NCBI GenBank assembly: GCA_963932145.1
Contig: OZ010586.1
Coordinates: forward strand, 54,514,943-54,578,942
From: Acanthosepion lycidas
Taxonomy: Eukaryota > Mollusca > Cephalopoda > Sepiida > Sepiidae
Reading direction: 5' to 3'
DNA length: 64,000 bases
This document shows, piece after piece, positions 1 through 10,859 of the stretch. A model generated the notes under the pieces. That model had not been told where the DNA came from and made no database searches. It saw only the letters and a program-made list of their open reading frames with translations. Both the position numbers and the translations under genes were made by a program. Every line of letters starts with the position of its first letter. Position 1 is the first letter of the stretch.

Positions 1-165
1 TTACACTATTTTCATTGTTCAGAATGTTGTCCTCATCTTTAATGTCATATTCATGATGTTTCAGCCGTTTTATGCTTCAGCCTTCTTCAGGTGATATATG
101 TTGGAATTTTGAACTGGTCCCTTTATTTTGTCCACTGGGATAGATTGTTCTCAGTGAACTAAATA
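1..165 (-). mobile_element. Penelope-like element, 3' tail fragment
   Basis: This segment aligns by eye with the 3' end of the Penelope-like element at 37942-39287. Both share, on the plus strand, TGTCCTCATCTTT, then a TTTC(G/A)GCCGTTxTATGCT block, then GCCTTCTTCAGGTG, then a stretch ending near CACT(G/A)GG(G/A)TAGA. Only the 3' untranslated tail is present, so this looks like an extremely 5'-truncated retrocopy. The left end is cut by the window edge. Confidence 0.6.
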
Positions 166-344
166 AAGGGTTTGGCTCAAACAATGTAAATAATCTAAAT
201 AAAATTTTCATAGTTGCCTAATTATTTTTTGGATACCAACATATTTATATTTTTGATAATAATTTCAAGGCTGTATAGTTTAGTTATAAATAATAACTGA
301 TAATACCAAGTTTGATTGTGTAATTTTGTTGGTAAAATAATTTT

Positions 345-870
345 TATCACCATGAAAAGTGGAATCAGTTCAAATTCTGGCCTTGTCTGCTGTGTTAACT
401 TTCACACTGATGTCCTCTTGGTAAAGTCATGAACCTATCTATTTTTCTCTCTAGCTATAGGTTAAATATTATAATTGGACTATTGTCCTCAACTATGTTG
501 TTATTATGACAATGTTTTGGTTGTTGTGCCCTCTGCTCACCCCCCTGGTGTATATTAATCCAGGTAACCTACAAGAAATCCAGAACGGAATCTTTTATTT
601 AATCTACAGTGTTCATGTCTAGGGATATTTTCTATTTCTTATTTTTAGTATTGCTCAGTTATTGCTTGCCCATTTCCACTGAGTTCAAGTACACACTTCC
701 TGACCAAATATTAAACCAATGTTTGGCAACCATACTAAGAGAAGGGACATTGAATTCCACAACAGTGAGAAAGCAATCAGGAACCACTGCACTATCTTTT
801 CAAAAAAGGTATAGCATTTCACACATAATAAAGAAAAGGACTCTTTGGAATCCCATAATTTCCTACTTGC
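345..870 (+). repeat. SINE-like repeat, interrupted copy
   Basis: Two blocks (345-473 and about 585-870) match the better copy at 16371-16710. Shared landmarks are the B-box-like CAGTTCAAATTCTGG at 368, then TTCACACTGATGTCCTCTTGG, AGCTATAGGTTAAAT, and later ACTATCTTTTCAAAAA and the AGCATTTCACACATAATA(A/G) stretch. The middle of the family consensus is replaced by a Penelope-tail-like stretch at about 474-545 and unrelated DNA. The 93-residue reading frame inside 609-890 is judged a chance frame over this repeat. Confidence 0.5.
474..545 (-). mobile_element. degenerate Penelope tail inside the SINE-like repeat
   Basis: The plus-strand string GGACTATTGTCCTCA followed by ATTATGACAATGTTTTGG and TTGTGCCCTCTG follows the order of the Penelope tails at 1-165, 37942 and 63893. 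It is short and diverged, so the call is tentative. It lies exactly where the surrounding SINE-like repeat is interrupted. Confidence 0.4.
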
Positions 871-895
871 TGAAAGAATTTGACATTTAAAGAAA

Positions 896-1257
896 ATATT
901 TTATTAGAAAGCATAAAATCTACATTTGGTCTAGAAGAAAATTAACGTTTGATAAAAATGTAATCAGCCATAAGCATAGATAGGCAATACTGTAATATAA
1001 AAAGAATTAATATGTTTTTGATTACTTGTAAAAAGCTTCTTCAGAATAATTTGCATGTCTTTTTTTATTAAACACATTACGTGTAATATAGTCCTTAGAA
1101 TTTTTATAATTTGATGTAGACACTAATGTAGCAGACAAAAAACATCAATTGAAAATTTTAATTTAAAAGTATAAACAAAAATGAATCAAGTAATCAAAAG
1201 AAAATGTTAGGTCCCTAAAATAATTCCCTGAAAAAAAAAGCAAACATTAATTAAAAG
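896..1257. other. AT-rich spacer, nothing recognised
   Basis: No coding, RNA or repeat signal was recognised in this stretch. It is strongly AT-rich and has homopolymer A/T runs. Confidence 0.5.
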
Positions 1258-1262
1258 TCTTT

Positions 1263-1502
1263 TTCTATATAATAAATGCCAAATGTGAATGTGTGTCACA
1301 CTTTTTCCATTAAAGGGACACAACTCATCTTGTTCTAAATAATAAATGTCAATGTCATTGTGTCACACCTTTTCAATTAAAGGATCCCAACTTTTAATAG
1401 CTCATCTCCTTCTTCTATATAATAAATGTCAATCTCAGTGTGTCATACTTTTTCAATTAAAGGGACACAAATTGCTAACTTTCAATAGCTCATGTTCCAT
1501 AA
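1263..1502 (+). repeat. three tandem units beginning TCTATATAATAAATG
   Basis: Three diverged units start at about 1264, 1334 and 1413. Each opens with TCTA(T/A)ATAATAAATG(T/C)CAA and continues through GTGTGTCA(C/T)AC, TTTTTCAATTAAAG and GGGACACAA. The second and third units also carry TTTCAATAGCTCAT or a variant. A leading TC followed by an AT-rich run resembles 5' termini of animal Helitrons, and Helitron-like coding signs occur 330 bp downstream at 1830-2070. That link is inference; the tandem structure itself is directly visible. Confidence 0.55.
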
Positions 1503-1829
1503 ATTTTTGATTCCCAAGTTTTCATTACTGTGATTGTTTTTGGTGATGTTTTTATGTGATTTTTGTGACAATTTGTTTTGTATGATAACAATTTTTACTT
1601 GGAAATAAATTTGGGAATAATTGAAATTAATTGCAAAATCCAGTGAAAGTCACCCATGAAATAAAAATAATTGTTTGTATGGAAATTAAGGAGATGCGCA
1701 CATCAAATTGTCTTTAAATTAAGTGGATGCAGAAGAAGTATCATAGGACTTTTAAAAAGTAAGCTTACATATTAATGCAATATTTAAATGCAGTGATCAA
1801 TTTTGAGTTCTTCTGTAGTTTATTGTTGC

Positions 1830-2070
1830 CTACTGCATACAGCAGCAGTATGACTTGGAAAAAGAAATCTGCACCAACAGAGGACTAGACTACAATCAAA
1901 AGAGTCAAGGTTACACCAAGGAAAAAAAAAAAGTCCCATGCAAATGAAAACCCAGATCAAACTGCAGCCAGCAGAGCTTCCAATGCTGAGAATATGCCAA
2001 GACTTAGGGACTCTCAAATTCCTAAACAGATGAAAGCCCAATCAAGATCCTCCGCAGGAGCTAGCTTAAA
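1830..2070 (+). pseudogene. possible Helitron-type N-terminal repeat region (fragment)
   Basis: One plus-strand frame reads NPDQTAASRASNAENMPRLR followed by DSQIPKQMKAQSRSSAG. This resembles the ETPEQTAARRASDAExxARLR repeats found in the N-terminal part of many Helitron/PIF1-like helicase proteins of arthropods and molluscs. An upstream piece reads DLEKEICTNRGLDYNQKSQ in another frame, so at least one frameshift is present. No helicase or Rep motifs (HUH, Walker A) were seen nearby. If the match is right, this is an isolated 240-bp relic. A chance alanine/arginine-rich frame is the alternative. Confidence 0.35.
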
Positions 2071-2094
2071 TGCTGGCCAATAGGGAGGCTTTTA

Positions 2095-2335
2095 ATAATT
2101 AAATATAATTAGTGGCCAAAGAATAAAATTCTTATTAATATAATTGCCGGTAAGAGAATTAAATGTCTTATTAAATATGATTGCTAGCCAGAGAATTAAA
2201 AGTCTTATTAAATATAATTGCTGGCAAGGGAATTAAAAGTCTTATTAAATATAATTGCTGGCCAGGGAATTAAAAGTCTTATTAAATATAATTGCTAGTC
2301 AGGAAATTAAAAATCTTATTAAATATCATTGCTGG

Positions 2336-2336
<1 letters not shown>
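2095..2336. repeat. 37-bp minisatellite, about six copies
   Basis: The unit GAATTAAAAGTCTTATTAAA + TATAATTGCTGGCCAGG repeats head to tail with a 37-bp period (for example 2231 to 2268). Outer copies are more diverged than central ones. The array abuts a dinucleotide run at 2337. Confidence 0.85.

Positions 2337-2418
<82 letters not shown>
2337..2418. repeat. (AC)n(AT)n microsatellite
   Basis: An uninterrupted AC run of about 48 bp passes directly into an AT run of about 34 bp. Reading frames across it on both strands are artefacts of the repeat. Confidence 0.95.
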
Positions 2419-2419
<1 letters not shown>

Positions 2420-2729
2420 TGCCGGAGAATGCATATTTTTCTGACAAGATTTCTCGAATATTTAGACCAGTAGATGTAGTTAGATAAAAAATACTGTTTA
2501 ATTAAAAAAAACATAGCTTCTGTTCAAATATAAGTATCCATCAAAAATAACATTTAAACAAAATAAATTAAAATTAACAAAATGTTGGATTTAAGCCATT
2601 CACTAAAAATAAATTGTCTTTGTTTACGTCAGGATATGATACAGAGGATCAGCAGAAGAGTATGTTCGCAAGGCACTATTTGGGCTTTGTTTGGCTGGAA
2701 GTCCTATGTAGCTAAGCAGTTAGACACTT

Positions 2730-2737
<8 letters not shown>

Positions 2738-2790
<53 letters not shown>
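2738..2790. repeat. (TA)n(GA)n microsatellite
   Basis: A short GT run is followed by a TA run and then a GA run at 2767-2789. Confidence 0.9.
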
Positions 2791-3034
2791 TTATATATGA
2801 GCTATTAGATCATTCTTTTGTAATTAACATATGTATGCACATAGACATGCACACACACATATATGTTGAGATTTTATTGAACTCATTAATTTATGATGTT
2901 AAAACTAATTTTTCTTTTTAGCTGTATTGAATTATTAATATATATATATTATTTTCATTCTTCTTTAATAATCAATTTTAAAATTTGCTACATTGAGTTA
3001 TTTTTTATTATTAAGAACAAGTAAAGATCTACTT

Positions 3035-3175
3035 ACAATCAGAAAGAGACAGTTGAAAGTTTCTATGGTACATAATGAGAAAAGAGGGCCTAGAGAATTT
3101 AACACTCACAGGATATACTGAAGGCAGAAGTAAGTATCCTACTTAATGAGCCTGTGTGAATGAATCACAGAATAG
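3035..3175 (+). mobile_element. RTE-like LINE 3' fragment
   Basis: AGAAAGAGACAGTTGAAAGT, then GTACATAATGAG(A/G)AAAGAGGGCCT and GAGAATTTAACACTCACAGG match the C-terminal coding region of the LINE family that is clearer at 10500-10700 (protein RQLKFLGYIMRKEG then ENLILT). Only about 140 bp survive and the frame is broken. The piece points toward the larger minus-strand copy at 3195-4077. Confidence 0.6.
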
Positions 3176-3194
3176 GGACAGAAAGGGGTGGTCA

Positions 3195-4077
3195 TCTTCT
3201 TTATGTGCTATGTCCCCTCAAGATATAAGCAATCATGGCTCTCCACAACATCCTGTCTGTTGTAGCTGTTAATAAACTTTGTCTTTCTGTTATTTCTCCT
3301 AAGCCTTGTTCTGTCATCCATTTACCCAAGATCACTAAGGATGTTAAGCATTGTCTTACTCTGTCCCTTTTGCCCTCTATCTGTGCCATAAGTATCTGAT
3401 TTTCCTTATTATATCCCCTAGAAACCTCATAGCAGTTTTGTACTCCTTTTTATGTTTCTAGTGAAAATTTCCTATTTCTCAGTACTCTGCTTAGCTTTAG
3501 GAATGTTTCCTTGGCTATCCCAATACACCTTCAGATCTCAGTATCACTGTTTCTGTTCTCTGTAAAAACATTTCCCAGATATTTAAATTTCTACACATAT
3601 TTGATTTTGGCACCTCTGGTTTGCAATTTTGCTAATGGGCTCATTCTTTTGCTAACAACCATAATCTGTCTTTTTGCAGTTGATGCTTAATACTTTCTTC
3701 TTGCTTTCCTTCCCTACCTTCTGCAGGAGTTTTTGTAGCTTTCTTTCCAATGTCTGCTATCAACACTGTGTCATCTGCATACCTTATTTTGCTAAGATTG
3801 TGACCATCAATAGAAGTAGGACTTCTAGTTCTCTCAGAATCACCTTGCTGTATAGGTTGAATAAGTCCAGTGAGAAGAGACATCCTTGTCCTACACCCCT
3901 TTCTATTTTTGTACCGTTGAACACATTTTCTATCTGTATGCAAGCCATTTGCTACTAGTACAGGTTCTTGATTATTCTAATATCCTTCCCAAATATGTCA
4001 AGGTTGCTGAGCAGTTCTAACAAAACTTTGTGATGTACTTTATCAAATGCCTTTGCCTAATTTATAAAACACAGGTT
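3195..4077 (-). pseudogene. RTE-like LINE ORF2 fragment: RT core to C-terminus
   Basis: Minus-strand reading gives, in order: an AKAFDKVHHKVLLELL-like RT block (about 4000-4060), GKDIRIIKNLYWEQMA (about 3960), the RT active-site block IRYADDTVLIAD (about 3765-3800), SINCKKT (about 3690), and the C-terminal tail KRDRVRQCLTSLVILGKWM...EQGLGEITERQ...DRMLWRAMIAYILRGHST (3201-3370). The protein is an endonuclease/reverse transcriptase that copies its own RNA at nicked DNA. This copy is 5'-truncated, lacks roughly 70 residues between the SLET block and KRDR, and has frameshifts, so it is dead. The clade is not certain; RTE-like is inferred from the YADDTVLIAD style and the C-terminal tail. Confidence 0.8.
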
Positions 4078-4432
4078 GCTCCGATGAGCTGCTTGTGCTG
4101 GTTCCCAGATTTCATGGCATCCTACTCTCACCCTTTCACTGTTGAAACTGTTAAATGTAGCCATCTCTTCTACTCCAATAGCTTCACATCTTGCACCTCT
4201 CGCCTGTGGAACTCCCTTCCCTCTTCCTGTTTCCCTGATAGCTATAATCTCCAACTATTCAAATGTAATGTCGATCGACATCTCCAGTTGCCTTGATCTA
4301 TCCGCTATCCTTCTCCTCATTCTTCTCATCCTTTCCTCTATCACTCTTATCTGCTCTTGCTCCAAATCCTCTGTAACCCCTTGCGTGCTAGTGGCTTCCT
4401 GCCTTGCTTGGGGTAAAATGGTTAAAAAAAAA
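4078..4432 (+). pseudogene. Jockey-like LINE C-terminal fragment with 3' end
   Basis: The frame at 4105-4296 reads ASYSHPFTVETVKCSHLFYS followed by SRLWNSLPSSCFPDSYNLQL and FKCNVDRHL. This is the C-terminus of a Jockey-like LINE reverse transcriptase, related to the copies at 26560-26750, 36790-36930 and 51600-51760. The segment ends in GCCTTGCTTGGGGTAAAATGGT plus an A run, the same 3' end as the copy at 51845-51890. It is a 5'-truncated retrocopy next to the oppositely oriented RTE-like LINE fragment. Confidence 0.75.
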
Positions 4433-4439
4433 TGTCTTT

Positions 4440-6680
4440 CTGCATTTGTATTGTTCTTTCTAAGCATAAATTTTGTGAGGACTTAGAAAAAGACTTGGAG
4501 CTGTTCTGAAAGGACTTGGTACATAAGAGAATATAATTATATGTTTTTCCTCAAAACATTTATTATAAATTTCAGATTAGTATTTCTTTTCAAAGCCTTT
4601 ATGAAAGTTATCAATTTGGTAATGAAAAGTAGCTGAGATTTGACAAAGTCCTACTTAATGGTTGAAATCTGCTTCATGTAACTGTGGTTTTACTGAATGA
4701 ATTTTATATCACATGAGTTTAAAAATAAAATTTTTATCTAGAATATATTTAATGTAATTTCCAGTTATTCATCATGTACAGTTAAAGATGGAAAATTTAC
4801 TTAAGCTGTCAAATGATAGATGCATTGACAACATTTAGAAGTGTTGTAACATATTAAGTTACCAGTTTGTTACAGGAGTGGACATTTTGTAGCTTGCTTT
4901 CTTTTCTTTAAAGGAGATATATATTTATGTCATAAGTTGTGGGGGAAATATTATTGTGGTCACATGAGGTTTTTCAGAGAGAAGATAGTGTAGTGATAGT
5001 ATCATGGTGTATATGCAATATGTTGTTTGTTGAAGATTAAGAAATCCTCTGAAAAGAAAAAGGAATATGTCTTATCACAATAGCATCCTATGGAACAAAA
5101 GAAGAAAGGAGAGTTTGTTGTCTTTCCTTTTATACCTATTTATACAAAACCACCAAGTGGGCATTAGGAAATGTCCCTTGGCAGACAAGTTGGGGGGGGG
5201 GTGATCCTGCTGATGATAAAGGTAAAAATTGATGCTGAAAAGTTCTTGTCTTAATCAAAAAGGGATTTAAAAAAATATTTTTTATGTTTATGTGAGGATG
5301 CATTGAAAAGTGGATCAGGCCAAAAAGATTGCAGAACTCCTTACAGAAAGTGCTGATTCAATTAAGATGGAGAAGATGTAAGAAAATATGAACTTTTTTT
5401 TTAGTAATATTTCATGAACTGCGTTAAATGTAATAAGGATGTCTCAAATTGTTAGCCTTTTAGAATTGGCCTCATTAAAAATGCCTTATGTCAAGAGAGA
5501 CATTTTGAATCTTTGAAAATATTCTTAAATTTCCTTTAAGTGGAATTTTCTATGTAGTCCTCTCTTCGGTTTTTTATGTCAATTTTAACTTCCTTTTAAT
5601 AGTTCTACATAATTACTTGAGTTTTTTTTACCCTCTCACTGTTCTTATTTACATATTCAGTTTTGCTCAAATATTTTAATCTATGCATTTTCTTTGGTTT
5701 GGTAAATATATACACTTAGCACACAGGCAAAATATTTCAAACTGAACATCTCTATCTTTGACATAAACAAGTGATCATTAGACAAGGTATAAACTTCTCA
5801 AATTCCTTCTCTCAGGCAAAGACACTTTTATGGATTTTCAGATGAAGCATGACTTTGTGGATGCAAAATCCAAAGAATCATTGCCCAACAATGATAAGAA
5901 GCTGATGGATTTATAAGTCATATCTGAATACTTAAAATTTGTAAGGCTTAAAAACTACCTCAATATCTGATATAAGATAATCTGTTTATATAATACTTCT
6001 GGTTTCAAAAGTAGATACAGGCCTTGTATTCTAGCATGTTTTTTTCTATTCTATTCTGTTCTAAAGAATTACTCAAATCTAACATAATTCTCTAAAACTT
6101 ACTTTAGTTCAAATTTCTATTTTTCATATGATCAACATCTAAAGTGAATCCTATTTATAAAAGCTATTACAAAATTAACAAGTATAGAATGAAATTCATT
6201 ACAAATTCTGATGTTATTGTCTTCAATTTTCAAGACCTACTAAAGGTATTAATCTCAGTATATTTCAACCAGCATCTTAAACATATAGATGATCGCTTAA
6301 AAGACCCTCTCTGATGTAATTGTAAAATGTATATCACTGCAAGATTTTATACTAGTTGACTCATAAGAATTATTCGAGGAGTTTGGAAAAAATAGTATGC
6401 TGTAAACTATGATCATGATTTTTTTAAAATTTTGAACTATAATTATCCTCCTTTGAATCCTAAGCACTGGATTTGAAAAAAAAAATAGTAAAGTTAAAAG
6501 AATATAAAATTTTCATATCAAATATTTTTTGAATGTCTGATACTATTTTAATATTCATTAAGCACTCAGTGACCACATGAACAAATGCTCTTTTATGCAA
6601 ATTTCTAATCAGCCTGTGACATAGCTACAATTTAACAGATATAGGCATTTAAACATGTTTATGGTGACCAGCTGAATTTC
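4440..6680. other. AT-rich spacer, nothing recognised
   Basis: About 2.2 kb without a supportable coding frame, RNA gene or named repeat. A G10 run lies near 5190. CpG is scarce throughout. No splice-bounded exon could be recognised. Confidence 0.5.
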
Positions 6681-7894
6681 ATTTCATGCATTAGCATGAA
6701 TGTGACTTGGAATGTGGCGAGGTTGTTGATATATGGCTGGGTCTGAGTATTTAAAAAACTGCTAATTTACTAGGATTTTTATGTACAGCCTTCTTTAGGG
6801 TTTACAGAGAATGATCAGAAAAATAAAAAAAATTCAGTGAGTGGCAATTTTGTGAATGTAAATCCTGTGTTGATGAAAGAGTTTAGAAAAGAATGACCAG
6901 GCTGGTTCAAGCTCAGAGAAAAGCAACAGCAGCTCAAATAGGTACCACCTTACAATGGGGGGGTATACAGAAGAGCATTTCTGAATGCTTAACACTTTGA
7001 ACCTTGAAGCAGATGGGCCACAGCAGTATAAGATCATGTAGGGTGTTACTCTTGTCAGAAAAGGACAAGAAACATAGGGTATAGAATGCTAAGCATCACA
7101 GAAATTGGAAAAATGTTACTTGTTGTACTGAGTCTTAATTTATACTGCACTATTTGGATGGTAGGTCCAGAATTTTGGTGTAAATAAAATGAAAGTATGA
7201 ATCCACTCTGTCTTGTTCAGGCTGGTGATGGTGCAATGGTATGGGTAATATTTTCTTGGTATACATTGTGACCCTTAGTACAAATAAAAATTTGTTTGAA
7301 TGCCACAGCCTACCTAGTTGTTATGGCTGATCACGTGCTTCAATTTGCAACTAAAGTGCACACATCTTATGGTGGTTACTTCTTGTAGGACGATGCATGG
7401 TGTTACAAATAAAAAAGTACTGGTAGATTAGTTTGTAGCAGATGAGATGATACTTTATAACAAGCAAGGTTACTGTCTTTGAAAATAAATCAATTTTCAA
7501 AAGAAATGAATTCAGCATGTAGAGGATTTTTATGCATTTATTTATTTACAGAACAGCATTACTCATGAAAAAGAAAATTATATTTACATGTATACAGATA
7601 GCTCAAAAAAAGTAAGAATAACATTTATGTGCTTAGCTGTAGTGTGTGTGTTCATGTGCATAATGTGCCATGTGGTTGTGTGAAATTAAAAAGTTGGCTT
7701 GCCATAGAAGAGAGGGGAAAACCTGAAATATCTTCTACCTACCACATTCTTAAGCAAAGAAAATGGAGATAAGGCTTATGTCCTTCCTTTTGACAGTGGC
7801 CTTCATATTTACTAGATCTCAATCTCATAGAGCAACTTTGCAATGTGGCAAAAAGGGAGACTCAAATCTTGGATGTGCAGCCAACTATTCTATA

Positions 7895-9362
7895 CCTTTT
7901 TACTTTCAATTTGAGAACAGTAACTTTCAAAATGGAACACTATCTTTAAATTTGAAAATAGTAATGTTTGAACCAAACAAACAGAAAAATGATAGAATCT
8001 TCATTATAAATAAACTATGTTAATTAAAATGTCATATCTTCCAGATTTAAGGCTTTTGTGATTTTGCCTTGGATGCCTGCAATGAAATTTGAGCCCACTG
8101 TCGGTGTCACCATTGCAATGGCAGCATTCATACAATTTTCTAGGGTCCAGGACCTATGCTCTTTGATGCTCAACATTAACCCTTCTCTCATTAGAATTTC
8201 TTGGGTATTTTCAGCCAATTTCCTCTTTACTTCAGTTTTGAAAATTGACCAAACATTCTTAATCAGATTGAGAATGGGGCTGTTAGGTTCAAGCCTCAAA
8301 ATTCCTCCTTATCTAAGACTGATTTGATTTTTGAGTGGCAATGTGCATTGTAAATAACTAATCAGCCATACTTTTCTTTGACTACATGCAGGACCTTTTT
8401 AATGAAATCACACACCAAGTTACTTTATGTATGATCCCTGCCTGACTTCACTGGACATTAGACCCAGGTTAATGATACAGCCTATTACATGCATGTTAAC
8501 ACCTTTTGATGCTGTTGCAATTGTGCTGCACCTTGTATCTTTTCAAGATCACCCTTCACTCCTTGAAATATGTATACTGAAGTTTGTTTCATCCAGGAAG
8601 AGTATTGGCAAATTCTGCAATTGAAATGGTAAGCAGTTCCTCCAGAAACCTTTTTCTCTTTTCTTTATTCTCTAATACATTTGCTGTTTCTGGCTTGAAT
8701 CTGATGTTTTCAGAGTGTATAAAAGCATGTCCAAGTGGCAATGTAAAGTCTGCTTGGACAATTTTAAATTGAATTTATGGTAAATGGCGTCAGCTAGCTC
8801 ATTAAGTGTTATTCTGGGGTTTTTCTTCAATTTTGTTTCACACAAAATCTTTGTGCTCGTTTGACATTTTTCTGAACCTTTTTCCACCTCTTGAGTCTTC
8901 CTTTTCACCTTGGGATAACAGCCTGTAAGCAGTTGCCTGAGGGACTCCAATTTGTCAAGCTTTTGACCTCTATTTGATTGGTAGACAGCCAGAATTTGAG
9001 TTTTCTTTTTTTTACTTTCAGTCTCTTCATTGCATGATCTCAACATAATATTGAATTTTAAGGAACACTTTAGTCAGTTAAATATATTTTTCAACCTTTA
9101 CATATTATTCAAAAAATAGATTACAAATTTTATAAGTTTCGCTTTCAGTTCATAAAATTTTGGGTAAAGTATTTCATTATATTTGAAGATCCTTAGGTAA
9201 ATAAGTATTTTATCAAATTAAATTCAGTTTTTAAAAACAATTTTAACTTTGAAATTTAAATAAATAAAAAATACAAATTTGATTGGTTAATTTTCCATTT
9301 TTTTTTACTCAAAATAAATCATTCCATTTTGAAAGTTATTCCCAAAATTAAAAGTAAAAAGA
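7895..9362 (-). mobile_element. IS630/Tc1/mariner-type transposon with 40-45 bp TIRs
   Basis: The left end (TACCTTTTTACTTTCAATTT, then AACTTTCAAAATGGAAC) and the reverse complement of the right end (TCTTTTTACTTTTAATTTT, then AACTTTCAAAATGGAAT) match over about 42 bp. Both sides are flanked by TA (7893-7894 and 9363-9364), as expected for this superfamily. The element lies inside the Tc1 relic, whose sequence continues across the junction, so it is the younger insertion. It contains one broken transposase gene (8024-9046, minus). Confidence 0.75.
8024..9046 (-). pseudogene. IS630/Tc1/mariner transposase, broken
   Basis: Read on the minus strand, the N-terminal half (9046-8672) holds a helix-turn-helix region with KKNPRITLNELADAIYHKFN followed by LKLSKQTLHCHL. 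The catalytic half has ILFLDETNFSI (about 8571-8605, first aspartate), VIYNAHCHS (about 8340-8370, where VIDNAPCHS with the second aspartate would be expected) and SPILNLIKNVWSIFKTEVKR (about 8215-8280, the SPxLNPIExxW block). A DDE transposase cuts and reinserts the element at TA sites. Frame changes between the blocks and substituted catalytic positions indicate a dead copy. The exact family within the superfamily is not assigned. Confidence 0.7.
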
Positions 9363-9424
9363 TATAGAAGAATTGTGTGATTTCTTTTAATTATTTTAAT
9401 GCATGAAAAGAAATATGTCCTGCC

Positions 9425-10065
9425 AGGATTTATGATTAGCAGCTACAATCTTAACAATATACGATAATGCAGATGACACATTATTGATAGTAGACACGGA
9501 AACAAAAGTACAAGAACTCCTACAGAATGTAGTGAAGGAAAGTGGGGAGAAAGACTTAAACAGCAATTGAAATAAGGTGGAATACATGTTAGTAAAATCA
9601 AGAACCCAACATGAAAATGACAAGGTTGAGATACCAAAATCAGCAATTTAAATATTTGGGAACAGTTTTAACAGAGGACAAAAAGTGATACACTGAAATC
9701 TGAAGGCACACTGGGATAGCTAAAGGTGCCTTCCAAATGCTAAGCAAAGTATTAAGAAACAGAAAGATTTTGTTAGAAACAAAGAAAAGAGCACTGAAAA
9801 GTTATGTAACCGATATGGCAGTAAAAAAAAGAGACAAGAAACAACAGTGATTAGGTTATCCGGAAGGATGCTGATAATGACGATGTTTTAAAGAAAAGGG
9901 AAACAAAAAGGAAATGTATATTTAACATCCAGAAGAGACAGTTGAATTTTTTAGGGTGCATAATGAGGAAAGAGGGCTTGGGAAATCTGATACACACATG
10001 ATTGACTGAAGGCATGTTGGACAGAGGAAAACAATGCATAAATTATTTAGTGAGCTTGAGTAAAT
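9425..10065 (+). pseudogene. RTE-like LINE fragment, RT active site to near C-terminus
   Basis: In the plus frames: YDNADDTLLIVDTETKVQEL (about 9460-9520, RT YADD block with a substituted tyrosine), then VVKESGEKDLN, a KYLGTVLTEDKK-like block (about 9650-9690), KVLRNRKILLETKKRALKSY (about 9745-9805), and KRQLNFLGCIMRKEGLGNL (about 9935-9990). Order and content equal the LINE at 3195-4077 and 10228-10848. Several frameshifts and stops are present. It joins a large microsatellite at its 3' side. Confidence 0.7.
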
Positions 10066-10071
10066 GAATAA

Positions 10072-10201
<130 letters not shown>

Positions 10202-10227
10202 TCTATGATCATCTTCATAAGATATGA

Positions 10228-10848
10228 ATGGCCACGCAGTCATATAGGTTTTTAACAGAGGACGGGAAGTGCTACAATAAAATCCGAAGTCGCCTTGTGA
10301 TAGCCGAAGAAGCATTCCAAAAGCTAAGCAGAGTATTAAGAAACTGAAAAAAATCGTTAGAAACAAAGAAAAGCGTACTGAAGTATTACGTGATATCAGT
10401 CCTTCTATATGGCAGTGAATGTTGAACAATCTCCTCACAGATGAAGAAGAGACTTAAAGTAACAGTGATGTGGTTCTACAGAAGGATGCTGAGAATACCT
10501 TGAACTGAATATGTGAGCAACGACGATGTTTTAAAGAAAATGGAAACCAAAAGAAAACTCATACGTAACATCTGGAAAAGACAGTTGAAATTTCTAGGGT
10601 ACATAATGAGGAAAGAAGGAATGGAAAATTTGATACTCACAAAACTGATTGAAAGTAAGAGGAACAGAGGAAAAATAACAATAACACATAACCTACCCAG
10701 CAAGCATGAAAAAATGAATGTTGTAACATGGTTTAAGAGAAATATCAAAAAGATTAAGTTTATTAAGAGCAACAAAAGACAGGAAATTATGGAGAGCCAT
10801 GATCTCCAGCGTCTTGAAAGGACACAGCACAGGTACTGAGATTAAATT
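10228..10848 (+). pseudogene. RTE-like LINE fragment, C-terminal third
   Basis: The fragment opens with FLTEDGKCYNKIRS-like coding, then AEEAFQKLSRVLRN, LEVLRDISPSIWQ-like sequence, and VMWFYRRMLRIP (about 10470-10500). An open stretch at 10513-10839 follows, with KKMETKRKLIRNIWKRQLKF, LGYIMRKEGMENLILTKLIE and a degraded tail ending DLQRLERTQHR. The tail corresponds to the MLWRAMI...LRGHST end of the copy at 3201. Unlike the neighbouring copy at 9425-10065, CpG dinucleotides are frequent here. Confidence 0.75.
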
Positions 10849-10859
10849 CTTGAAGTTGT

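Larger units (their letters stand above)
6690..9420 (+). pseudogene. Tc1-type transposon relic, split by other insertions
   Basis: Plus-strand DNA follows the Tc1 transposase order known from fish and molluscs. It begins with an HTH region, GTCTGAGTATTTAAAAAACTGC then AGGGTTTACAGAGAATG (6750-6815). It continues with QAQRKATAAQIG and KSISECLTL (6905-6990), the first DDE block around WKNVTCCTES (7110-7130), NATAYLVVMADHV (7302-7340), SYGGYFLxDDAWCYK (7365-7410), and LDLNLIEQLCNVAKRETQIL DVQPT (7815-7888). Many stops and frameshifts make it inactive. About 300 bp of foreign DNA interrupts it between roughly 7470 and 7790. A second transposon sits at 7895-9362; after it the Tc1 sequence resumes with GAATTGTGTGATTTC. 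The nearly base-by-base likeness to fish Tc1 consensus DNA is from memory. Confidence 0.75.

Noticed and set aside
2095-2336. CRISPR-like array
   Set aside because: Contiguous 37-bp minisatellite without unique spacers.
2255-2514. Overlapping frames of 60-72 residues on both strands rich in His-Thr or Val-Cys
   Set aside because: They are translations of the (AC)n(AT)n microsatellite and the 37-bp minisatellite.
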